From assembly GCA_037157565.1 (NCBI GenBank), contig JAZHRO010000013.1:30508501-30572500 (forward strand): DNA of 64,000 nt, in the 5' to 3' direction. Below, piece after piece: positions 24,361-34,900 of the stretch. This stretch comes from Thalassia testudinum (Eukaryota > Streptophyta > Magnoliopsida > Alismatales > Hydrocharitaceae). The first letter of the stretch is position 1. Each line of letters begins with the position of its first letter. The notes under the pieces were generated by a model that saw only the letters and a list, made by a program, of their open reading frames with translations, searched no databases and was not told the DNA's origin. Position numbers and translations under genes: made by a program.

Positions 24361-25420
24361 AAGGATTAACATATTTCACACGGAACCTTTTGGTGCATAG
24401 AAATTATAATAAGGCTCTCGAAGTTAAAGAAAAAAATCAAAACAGCTTTTGGAAAATGTCATTTCACTCTATTAGGGTATTAAGAGCACCTCTCCTTAGA
24501 AAGGCATGATCACTAGACCTCTCTCAACTAGAATTTCAAGAATAGAGCATTAAAACCCAAGAATTAAAGAGAGAAAGAGCTAGAGCTCTCGTATGATGTT
24601 TTTTTGTTGTCCGTGTCTTATTTGGTAAGCCCTTAGTCCTTTATTTATAGATGTACTCCTCTCAAAATGATTAAGGGTTGCCCTTCTAACAACTAAAAAA
24701 ACATAAGAAAATCGACCACTGTTCAAAACTAATTAACATATGTGTAAAGTAGCTACAAAAGAGGATCAATTCAAATCACATTAAAATTTGCCTCTTCTTG
24801 ACCCATGGAGACTGGTCTAATTAGTTGGTCTACTGTTGAATTGGTTAGAAGCTAAATTATTTCTAAAATAAATTCCAATGGGTTGAAAATCAAGTAATTT
24901 CTCTTATTACTCTAGGTGATCCAATAGGCTATAAATCAATGGAACATGGTTCACTTGACTTGATCAAGCAATAACTTTACGAATCCTTAAATTGTTGATG
25001 AAATTGACATAATCTAATTGACCTAAGATGTGTGGAAATTCAATCCCTAATATAGAGAACAAGAGTTATAAGAATTCTAAACCTTCTATGTCTTCTTTAT
25101 TCAAAATTCCTTTACTCCGCTATCTTTTGCATCACTTGACTAGTTTGATTTGATTCGCAATTCCCAATCTTCAAATTTGTTCTTAATACGTTTGTAAGTT
25201 TTGATGATATTTGTTAAGCTCAATTGTAATTTCATCAAGTTCGATCGCTCAACTGGTCATTTCCTAACTAGTCTTCAGTATCAACCTATTAACTTGTTAT
25301 TTTCATCAGCATCTTAATCACAAATATATCTTGAGCATAATTTGTCAGATAAGTTTCAATAGTCGTGGGTATATATTTTCTTGACTCAAACAATACGATT
25401 CTACGGTCTAGCTTGTTGTA
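24361..25420 (-). mobile_element. possible minus-strand LTR fragment with TATA box
   Basis: The minus strand has CTATAAATAA at 24641-24650, preceded (to about 24870) by a cluster of CCAATTAG/GACCAA-type short motifs. This is the same arrangement as in the solo LTR at 7771-9010. The ends could not be defined and no target duplication was found. Confidence 0.3.
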
Positions 25421-25444
25421 AGAGAATTGGCACCAAGTATCACC

Positions 25445-25639
25445 ATGGCTCTTAAGTGGGATCCAGTTGCAAAGATGGTTGGTGCTCACAAAAACAAGCA
25501 TGCAAGACAGGCAAAGCTGGTGATTGAATTCACACTAACGTGGTATCATGTCTCTGAGCTAAGAGATGTTAGTCTCTTGGTCGGTTTCATCAGTAATGAT
25601 GAAAAGTACAAAAATGTTAGCTCAAGATTGGACTCATAA
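25445..25639 (+). CDS. short open frame, unrecognised (64 aa)
   Basis: An ATG-started frame (MALKWDPVAKMVGAHKNKHA at its start) with no recognised domain, signal peptide or membrane segment. It lies in gene-poor DNA without visible promoter or partner exons. Amino-acid usage is protein-like, but the length is within what chance allows. Confidence 0.15.
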   Translation: MALKWDPVAKMVGAHKNKHARQAKLVIEFTLTWYHVSELRDVSLLVGFISNDEKYKNVSSRLDS

Positions 25640-26254
25640 CCTAGGGAGCTCGTAGAGATATTTTTTCGCAGATCACGGTGGCCCACAAGGTGAGAAGAAC
25701 GCCCACGTTTGATTAAACCGTAATTAACGGATACCCATTACTAGGCAATAACGATCACTAATTGGACCGTTAATCGTGCCTCTTCATCAATGCTAATTAG
25801 TTGATGTAATCTCTGCCGGTGTCTATTCGATCCCCAAGGAGACAGATTTCTTTCCTCAGATTGGATATGTCGTCTCGGCTCTTCTCTTTTTCCAGATCCA
25901 GCCAGAAGTCAAATCTGGTCGTTTGTTGCTCGCTTTAATCGAGTCCAAGGGCCAGATTTGGTTATCCAAGCTTGGGTTTAGCAATCAACCACCATAGCAA
26001 TGCTATCCAAGTTCGGCTCCGAAGCATGACCGTTCTCATGCTGGTTCGAGCGCTGGCTCGATTGGAGATCGGAGTGAGCCAAAGCCCGATTCTATCACAC
26101 ATCGCTACTTGGTACCCATGACTCCGATCTCATCACCTGAATCCTACCATTTAAAGGGAATTCCAATCTAGAGAATTCAATCTCGTTTAAAGAAAGGAAA
26201 GGACGGGGGAGGAATCGTAAAGATACAAGTCTGATCATATGCCAATATTCTCGT
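25640..26254. other. no gene seen
   Basis: Mixed-composition DNA with no supported feature. Confidence 0.4.
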
Positions 26255-26656
26255 ATGCTTCATCTGCCAATTATGGATCATAAAGATACCAATCTGATCA
26301 ACTCAATGACTGTTTTGATGGACGCTCTGGTATTCACCAAAGCAGTCAATGGCTCAGAGAATAATCTAATCAGACTGCACCATGTAACTATGTTATTAAA
26401 CAACTTGAGTGACGTTTACCGAACATGCATCCCTAGAGTCCTTAACGTAATTGTTCATAATATTCTTTATTGCTTGAAATACTTTGATATTGAGGGGCTG
26501 TGGTGGTATGACAAAGTTCTTCCTGTGATCCAAAGACAGGTAGATAAGTGTCAAAAAGAAATAAATTCCTCTCAGGCTCGTACTCAGCTAGAAACAACCA
26601 TACAAGAAGCTTCCAACGTTATTCAATATGGGAAGAAAAATAACATAAAAAGTTGA
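26255..26656 (+). CDS. unrecognised open frame, 133 aa
   Basis: ATG to TGA. Not recognised. The protein would be mostly helical by composition, with many Leu, Asn, Val and Ile and a polar C-terminus (QTR/EASNVIQYGKKNN-like). A WWYDK motif lies near residue 88. It has no membrane segment or signal peptide. Upstream CTCTCG/TAAAG motifs do not make a clear promoter. It could be a captured exon, an endogenous element remnant or chance; a protein search would decide. Confidence 0.25.
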   Translation: MLHLPIMDHKDTNLINSMTVLMDALVFTKAVNGSENNLIRLHHVTMLLNNLSDVYRTCIPRVLNVIVHNILYCLKYFDIEGLWWYDKVLPVIQRQVDKCQKEINSSQARTQLETTIQEASNVIQYGKKNNIKS

Positions 26657-27140
26657 GCCATTGACCTTGGAGTCTTTTTTAGGCTGACGCATTCCCATGG
26701 CTAAGAAATGAAATTTATTGACGTATCAATATTTCGAGCAAGTGAAAGATCGGCCTTTCTTTCGAGTACCGTGTTCCCTCGGGCACATTTACTCGGCCCT
26801 TTAAAACGCCAGTTAAATAAGCATTTAGTTTACTTCTAAAAGTTATCAGTTTCCGTCGAAGTTCAGAAACCTCTCTCTACGACTCCACGTACTTTATAGA
26901 TGGTTATCTACTTATGAAATTTTGAAACTCGTTAGATAATTCTTCGAATGTCATCAGGAAATAACAAATCCGTGTTTATTCTCAAGGACATGGTGAAGCC
27001 TAATAACTAAAACCAAAGACATGCATAAACAAATCAATAGCAAGATGTTCATCCCATGTCCAACTCCATATTGGCCGACGTGATTAATCTAACGCAGTCA
27101 TGGTGATAATGTAAAAAAGAGAATCATAAACACTCACGTT
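26657..27140. other. no gene seen
   Basis: Mixed-composition sequence with no supported feature. Confidence 0.4.
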
Positions 27141-27329
27141 TTGTCGGCGAGGAACCCTCTCCCTCTCTCCAATCACGCATCTTCGACATTTACAAAGTGG
27201 ATCGCTGATATGCAAGATGGATCACAGCTTGTCGCCGTTGGTCGCTCTGTGCTAGTAGCTAGCCATGTGGTCTTGGCTCATTTTCAACAACTCCTCACAT
27301 GTTGGGCATCGCTCGCCGACTGAGGCCAA

Positions 27330-28104
27330 TTAGGTAGGTCGTGATTGTGGCGTGGTCGCAATCGAGGTGGTTGGTCACATGTTTGTCATGTGGCGTCAGA
27401 GTGAGTGCGAGGTGCAACAGTCGATACAAGTGCGAGGCATGGTAATCGACAGGAGGCCACAACTCGATGGCTAGCAACACAATCACGTGTCGTGGCTCGA
27501 TGGTGGTCGACATGTTTGAGGTTAGTCGTGATCGTGGCTAACTTGGCATTGAGGAGATCGTCGCACGACTTCTGTTGCATTGGGATCGAGGCATGTGTAG
27601 CTGTACCCACACCCTTATTGCGATCGTGCATAGGAGTGCGCTAATCCCTGAGCAACCAATGATTATAGGTGGTGCTTTGTTTGCTGTGGTTGTTTCTTAT
27701 TGGTAGAGTTACGTGACCTTTCTTTCTCTTTTTTTAGTACAATTCATTTTATTTGAGTACTACGTATAATCCCGTACTTTTTAAATATATCAAAGGTCAA
27801 TTCTATCATTTCACATTCTTCAAAATTTTTATCTCATTAACACTTATCATCCTATAAGTGTGGAATCAATTTTACTCAAGAGATCATCCTATTTTCGGTC
27901 TCGAAATATTTCCTTTTCTTTTCTCTGTTACCTTTTACCTTATTTTTATATTTTGACGTTCCTCCGCTTCTATGGCATGTATTTTCTCTCCCTTTTGTAG
28001 GTAGCTCCTCTCTCTTTCTCTTCACCCCGTGGGGTGCATCATTTATAAATGGTTCTTCCCCCCTCGCGGGGATGGACTTGAGACAAAAAAAAAAAAAAAA
28101 AAAA
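27330..28104 (+). repeat. repeat copy 1 (GTGGCGTGGTCGC family) ending in poly-A
   Basis: It shares order and wording with 30040-30650: GTGGCGTGGTCGCAAT against GTGGCGTGGTCGCGCT, then GAGTGCG/GAGTGCA, GTTTGTTG-type and TTTTTTAGTA-type blocks, then a CTCATTAACACTTATCATCC / CTCGTTAATACTTTATTATT block. It ends in a run of about 20 A (28085-28104), which suggests a retroposed transcript. No domain was found in its frames. It stands just 3' of the truncated B3 copy. Confidence 0.5.
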
Positions 28105-28170
28105 CCACTCACATTCGTCACTTTCCGAGAATCAAACGTCAACCGTTACAACATTCCCTCAAACAATACC

Positions 28171-29585
28171 TCAAATAAGCCGCCAAGAAATGGCATGAAT
28201 GGGAGAGAGAAGTCGATACAACATCAGGCTCGATAAGCTCCCATGATTCCATTCACTTGCAGCTCTAAATATATGTACCTGAAATTGGAACTTCTTCGTC
28301 ATCTCGAAAATACAAACATCGCCTAACTTTAGACCATTTTTGTCACGGAAGTCTGCCCAGCCAGCGGAGATGGCATACCGCTGCCCGTTGGAGGAACAAT
28401 TAACTCGGAACCTCTTCCCTTTCGATATCCTAAGAATCACGCTCATACCTCCCTTCCCAAGATGCGAACGCGCAAAGGGTGTTTCAATTCCCTGCGTACA
28501 ATTGGAGAAAACAATGATTCAGGTTCTAAGCAAGATCATTAAGCCATGCAACTGGGAGTAGATGTCTGCATATTTCCATTGAAGAATGGCTTGACTGGAC
28601 ATAGGTAAACTAAATGCAACACTATTCAGTGACAGTTTGGACCGTTAAGTGGGATCTTGGCCTGATCAACACAAGGAGTTCAGCATTTCAAAAAAGCTGG
28701 AAGGAAAAAGTTGTGTCGCTTTGAGAACCTAAACCACATAATTCAAACTCCATCTCAGCCCTCCGACCACGACATATAAAGAACTGCACAGGTAGTCATA
28801 ATTGATAAATCAAAATTCAGAAATTTCGTTTGTGGTGGCTTGTACCTTATCTTCTATGGAGAAAAGGGTTAAAGGCATGCATCTGACATCCCAATATTAA
28901 GCTCAAAATGCACCCCCCTGCTGCAAGTCACAGGCAGATTTGGTACAATCTCCCTGGTCCCCGACTGTGCTTTTCTCATATTGTTAGAATTCTCTTCAAT
29001 TGTGACAAAATAATTTTGCCTAATACAGCAGAATCTTGTTATTAGCTTGGAGTTTGATGTTGAGAAAGGAGATAGTAATAGCACCTCAGCTTTCCAAGTG
29101 GTAGGGTTACGTAACATTATTGTGCCATCTAATCTTTTATATTTTCCCATATGAAGCTGGGTGAGACTTCCATTGCAACCACCCTGGTATTCTGCTTCAC
29201 TATGGAACTTACTCATGGTTTCTGTGAATAGTCTGACAATCCTCAGCTCCCATGCCTACCCAATAAGGGACAGTGGATTCTGTGAGAATCAAGGCGCACC
29301 TGCAAAATTTTTTACTTCTACGTATTGCCCAGCGTAATTCCAATTTCAGAATTAGGTGTGAATAAAACCTCCTTATTAGTCCCTCCCTTAGCTCATCTTG
29401 GTCTTATGCATACCCATTGCACAAAGTAAAAAGTGTCATGCATCAAAAAAATGCAGGTTCACTAGAAAAATGCCAAAAATTTTACCATCTTCCCACATAG
29501 ATTAGATTTACTCATGACGCTGATGAAGAAAGGATTCTTTGATTCCAATGAATGTACTTCATCGCAAGCATGCGGAATGTCCATC
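28171..29585 (-). pseudogene. 5'-truncated B3-domain (REM-like) gene copy
   Basis: Two exons on the minus strand. 29585-29486 encodes a linker ending HSLESKNPFFISVMSKSNLC; NPFF before a B3 domain is a hallmark of REM proteins. 28491-28171 starts after TACGCAG and gives one B3 domain (DNA-binding pseudobarrel), with VILRISKGKRFRV, YAISAGWADFRDKNGLKLGD and VCIFEMTKKFQFQVHIFRAA, then a tail to TGA. The donor is AAGATG|GTAAAA and the phase is 0, the same position and phase as the last intron of the intact B3 gene at 31.9-38.3 kb. The exon at 29585 opens in phase 2, so upstream exons are needed, but sequence beyond 29.9 kb is an unrelated repeat. First exon, first B3 domain and promoter are gone. 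No stop within the remaining exons. It is called a pseudogene because it is truncated; a fragment still spliced to unknown exons is possible. Confidence 0.7.
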
Positions 29586-30039
29586 CTGCAAGCTGCAAAA
29601 TCAGCATGCACAAAGATAAGCAGCTGATCCACCAACGACTATCATATTGGAAAAGGAAACTGCAACTGGAATAACTAACTGCATTACAAATTCTTAACAC
29701 AACTTATCAAAAACTCAAATGAACCATCATCTGTAACCTCATAAAGCAATCATTCACACCCTGTATGTATTGAAGAGCAAAAATTAATGTCCTAGATGAT
29801 GCAATTTGTAATAAGTAAATAATATTAGTTGTGACTTTTGATAAGTTCAAATCAAGCCAATTTATGCAAAATCAAAAAGAAAACTACAATAAAAAAAAAG
29901 ACTCCCATTGAGTGACTCCCGCCCGCCCTCTCGTCTCCTCTCCGGAACAAACCCCAGCCACCGCTACGAGGCCCTGATTGACCATTCCTGGCCGATCGGG
30001 GCCCCCCCCGCCTCCGATTTCCCCGACCGTGGCCGATCG
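29586..30039. other. breakpoint region upstream of truncated B3 copy
   Basis: AT-rich sequence to about 29900, then an abrupt change to GC-rich sequence at 29905. No exon compatible with the B3 exon at 29585 was found. The truncation point of the paralogue lies here. Confidence 0.45.
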
Positions 30040-30650
30040 AGGAGGACGCGATCGTGGCGTGGTCGCGCTGGAGGTTGGTTGGTCGCGTGACTATGGCGCA
30101 GGGTCGGAGCGTGCTCGAGGCGCGGCGGTTCAGCGCGAGGTCGCGGCTCGAAGGCTGTGCCCGCGACGTTGCTGCAGTCGTGTAGAGGAGTGCAATAATC
30201 GCCGAGCGGTCAGCGACTGTGAGTGATGTTTTGTTTGTTGTTGTTTAATTTTGTTAGAGTTGTTTGATTTTTTTTTTTTTTTTTATTTTGTTTAGTATAG
30301 CTTAATTTTGATACGGATCATGTGTACCTAATGTATATCAATTGAACTGATTTATTTAATTTCTAGTTAATATGATCATAGAGATTTTATCTCGTTAATA
30401 CTTTATTATTTTATAAATGTAACATTACTCTCCTTTGATAAATCTATTGATTTTTTATTCTTAAAATATATATATATTTTTTTTTTATTTCTTTTTTTTG
30501 TATTTTAACCTTCTTTTATTTTTACGAGATGTAACCTCCCTCTATTGAGAACCTTAGACTTCTTTATCTCTTTCTTCCCTTCTGGAACATATCCTCTTGT
30601 ATGAGATATGGAATTTTAATGTTTCAAGAAGAAATAAAAATTAAAAACCT
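30040..30650 (+). repeat. repeat copy 2 (GTGGCGTGGTCGC family)
   Basis: Diverged, collinear relative of the block at 27330-28104. It starts in GC-rich sequence (GATCGTGGCGTGGTCGCGCT) and passes into a T-rich tail. No coding domain. The two copies flank the truncated B3 gene as direct repeats. Confidence 0.5.
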
Positions 30651-31746
30651 ACAATAGTATATTTGATGCTCATTAAATATAACTTTTCGATACGATACAT
30701 GCATGCACAAGTCAAAACCTTGAATAAGAAAGTTGTAACAGAAGCCTTGGTCCCAAAGGAAGACATACATGAATGCTCTCTAAGTTTTTCTCTTCTTTTT
30801 TGTAATCAATCTTACATAAGAAGCTGTAAGAAAGATCTTGATCCAGGAGGGATGTATATGTGATCCCCTCTTTGGGTTAGAGAGACTCTTACATAGTTTA
30901 CTAAAATCATCTATTTGACAAGTGATTGGACTCCTAAGTAGAAAGAGTCCGACTCGACAATCATATAAAAAAATAATCGCAAAAAAGATAAGATTGATGA
31001 CCTAATTCCACTACAAGAAATATACATCTAGAAAAAGGCAAGACTCTCGTAAATCCTCAAGAAATAACGTTATTACAATTTTTTGAAATCTCTCTTAAAT
31101 TGCATAAATAGGCCCTTGTAAGGACCTCCCTCTCTATTTATAATTACAGAAAGTTATTATAATCAGAAAATCTTACAAGATCTACACAATCTTGTCGTAT
31201 TCTTTGATAAATCCATTATCAGAATATTAATTGCATTAATAACCTCATGATTACTGTCAACATGAATATTATGAACGCTATTACCATCTTTTTTTTTGAC
31301 TTTGGTGGCACTAAACCCTTAGGTAAGACTAGGTTTACCCAGATCTGGATCTACTTAAATGAAGATAGGTCGAGGCAAGATCAAATCCACTTGTTTACTC
31401 CAAATCTAGGTAACAGAATCCTATGCGAGTTACATGCGAAATTTTAAGTCCGAGGATATTTTTTACCCTTCATCTGGAAGAAAAAAAAAAAAAACTACTT
31501 GAGTGATTAGGACCATCAAAGATTGATGATGATGGCCAACAAGTAGCAAGAATTACAATATTTAGTAAAACTGAAGCATGCCTTTACAATTTCTCCCGGG
31601 AGTACTGTTATCGGCAAAGAACCGATCAGTGCTTCCTAACATTGTCCTTCCAGCGGGCAAAACAAGCGAACAAGGAGTTGTGCACTCTTTTCTTTCCTGC
31701 AGCCTTGGCAAAATCTGGAAAAGTTGGATCAGGTAACTGTGAACGG
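30651..31746. other. no gene seen
   Basis: AT-rich intergenic DNA. 30780-31450 has LTR-like wording but no defined ends. Confidence 0.4.
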
Positions 31747-31795
31747 TGCTCTTCCTTCCACTTTTTTCCCCTTTTCTTGGTAAGAGTTGGACTAT
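31626..31795 (-). other. possible alternative terminal exon of the B3 gene
   Basis: An open minus-strand frame (PTLTKKRGKKWKEEHRSQLP at its start, ending WKDNVRKH and a stop) follows the acceptor-like GGATAG. It would continue the B3 frame in phase if exon 4 used the donor GCCAC|GTGATC, four bases before its own stop is complete. The tail is strongly basic. The acceptor has a poor pyrimidine tract, so this may simply be 3' untranslated sequence. Confidence 0.3.
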
Positions 31796-31912
31796 CCATA
31801 CAGAAAATTGGTATAGAAAGGGTAAGATTTTTTAAACAAAGAACACAGAAAGGGCAGAACCAACACAGCATGCTTCAATGGATTTTGATTGACAGGACAT
31901 TACTGGATGTGA

Positions 31913-34900
31913 TCACGTGGCAGCTCTGTAAATATAAACCCGGAATTCATACTTCTTGATCATCTCAAAGCCACAAACATCTCCAGCCTTCAGATCATTA
32001 TTGCAACAAAATTTGTTCCAACCAGCACTGAAACAATATCCACTCCGCTGGCAGATACCTCGAAAAACAAATTCTGTCTCGTCCGACATCCGCAAAACAA
32101 TGTCTCTAGATTCCCTTGGAAGATGCGCTTTAGCCACGAAGGATGGAACATACTGCTCAAATGGAAGGGCAAAAGGTGTTATAAAAAAAGAAGCTTCAAT
32201 TCAGAAGATACTCAAATGCAGAGAGAATAAAAATCAATGCAAAATGTTTGATTATCAATAAATTGAAAAACTAACCTTTAGACTTAATTTTGTTTACCTC
32301 GACACACACAAGCAAGAGAAGCTTAAGAGCAAATGAGAATCATGATAAAGAATTTGGACACCTTTTTTTTCTTCATATTTTTAGAGGCTCTAATGCCATG
32401 TAAAAGCATCCAACTAAAAAGCAATTGTCAATCTGTGTAAAAGTCTAACAATTCGTTAACCACTTCATAATTTAGTATCTTGAATGTTAGTTGCTCTCCC
32501 AACATTATGAATATGATAGTTTCTGGGATCTCATACTCTTAATCATGAAGTCTTTTTCTCTTTTGGTGCCTTCCCACAAGGCTATGTTTTTCTTTATCAC
32601 ATAAAGCAATAGAATGCTTTATATAAACCTACAAGTCTGACAAGCACAGCATATTATAAGGAACTATTGCATTCCTTGTGTGCTAAAAGATCTAGAGGAC
32701 ATCTCTGATGTGTTAGTTTCATGTGAATGAGAAAATTCCGTGAGGTCATAACATATAATTTGTTAAAAATATGGGTCACGTGACAGGCAATAAGAGACCC
32801 TTAGGGCCAACAGGCAAGAGGTCTAAGAGATCAGGTTTTGGGTTTTCCTTTAATACCAAGTTTGCCATTTTTAATATTTAGGAAAGATTATTTTAGGAAT
32901 TAATTTTGAGAATTTGTTCTTTTAGAAATATAATTTGATTCTTATTTTATTGGGATATGCTCTCTCTATAAAAAAAAATCTTTCCTTATAATTTCTTTAA
33001 GCAATAATAATATTTCATATTCTAAAGTTCATCTCCTCTCTCTCTTCTTCCTAACACCACCCCTTCTGACCACCACAAAGGCAGTCGACCACCTGCACTA
33101 GCCACCCAAAGTCATCGACCACCTCAGCCTACCACCTAAGGCAGCCGACCTCCATAGCAGCCACCAGCTGCTCCCTCTCTCTCCCTGTTTATCATGTGGA
33201 TAGCCCTCCTTGGGCTATTTTCCAGTATAAGGGAACCTCCACGCTCCACTTTGTGTCAATCCTGATATGGTATCAGAGTATTCGATTTAAGCTCTCTTGT
33301 ATGTGTGGGTTTATTGACCGCACGTTGGTGGTCTAGGCCTCCAAAGAAAGTCTTCCTCGACAAATCCGATGCCTTACACGAAAAACCAAGGCTATAGAAG
33401 ATGGCGGAGGCTTTCAAAATGATCAATGACACTACGTTGGGATCGAGAGAAAACAAGATGATTGTCTACAGGACAACCATCAAGGTACATGGGACATCTA
33501 ACTATGTCTTGTGGACTCACACCTTTAAGATATTTGTTGAAGGACAAGTGAAACTTAATCTTCTCCTCGAGGAGCCACTGAATCTGAAGGACGACAAGAA
33601 GTTTGAGAAGGAGAACTACAACGTCATGAATTGACTCATGAACTTGATGAACCCATTCATTATCTCCAACATACTCTACAATAAAAGCACGTACGATATT
33701 TGGACAACCCTTGAGAGAGGTACGCCCAAACGTCTAGTAACGTGTATCATAGATTTGTACACGCATATCTGGACAGTGAGTTAGGGAGATCTTTCCATAA
33801 CTAAGTACTACGAGAAGATAGAGGCCTTGTTCAAGGAGTTGGAGATATTCGAACCATTATGGTGCAATAAGAAGGGAGAGACACAGGTGATTTAACAATC
33901 CACCAAGTTTTTATTGGGGTTGCATCCTTGTTATCGAGCCGCTTGTGATTAGATCCTCACCTCCAATGGGAAGATATACCTCAAGACAATCTTCTGTCGT
34001 CTCATGAAGATGGAGGTGCCTGAAGATGTTAACCAAAGAGCGAGAACTTCGCACTTGCTATAACAAAAGTTTGGGATGTGGAAGAGGACAAGGTCGAACC
34101 CTAGGACGCGTCTACCGAAAGTGTTAACATTGTGGACATACTAACCATCCACAAGACAAGTACTGGGATAAGTTCGAGAGACCTCCATGTGGGGCTATTA
34201 GTACTTCCTCGCGTGTAGACTCTGTAACTCCTGAAGATCTCAAGAAGCTGCAGGCCTTGCTTCATGAAAACAAGTTAACAACGACCATCATGACGACTAT
34301 TCAAGTTGCCACAGACACGACTCCGAAGATCGGAAGAGGCTACTTCGTTGACTCGTCCAAGGAGAAGACCAAGAGCGTGACTCTTGAGGAAGATGAATGG
34401 TAGGGTATCTAGTCACAAGTTGAAGACCAAGTCATCAACCTCCCAGCCTTCAACTTGAGGGGAACGTTAGGAATAAGGATGGGTCACACAACAGTGCCAT
34501 GTGGCAACCACCCAGGCCACATGGCAAGCAATAAGAGGCCCTCAAGGCCGATGGTCAAGAGGTCCAAGGGACCAAGTTTTGAGTTTTCCTTTAATGTCAA
34601 GTTTGCTCTTTTTAGTATTTAGGAAAAGTTATTTTAGGAATTAATTTTGAGTATTTGTTCTCTCTTTTAGAGATGATTTGTTTCCTATTTTATTGGGATA
34701 TGTTCTCTTTATAAAAGAGAGTCTTCCCTTGTAATTTCTTTGAGCAATAATAATATTTCATATTCTAAGGTTCTCTCTCTCCTTCCCAACATCACCCCCA
34801 CTGACCACCACCAAGGCAGGCAGCCACCTGTGCCGGCCACCCAAGGTCACCGACCACCTCAGCCAGCCACCCAAGGCAGTCGACCTCCACAAGAGCCACT

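Noticed and set aside
28869..29216. Minus-strand frame between the two exons of the truncated B3 copy
   Set aside because: Some wording recalls half of a B3 domain, but no splice sites link it in phase with the flanking exons. Treated as intron.
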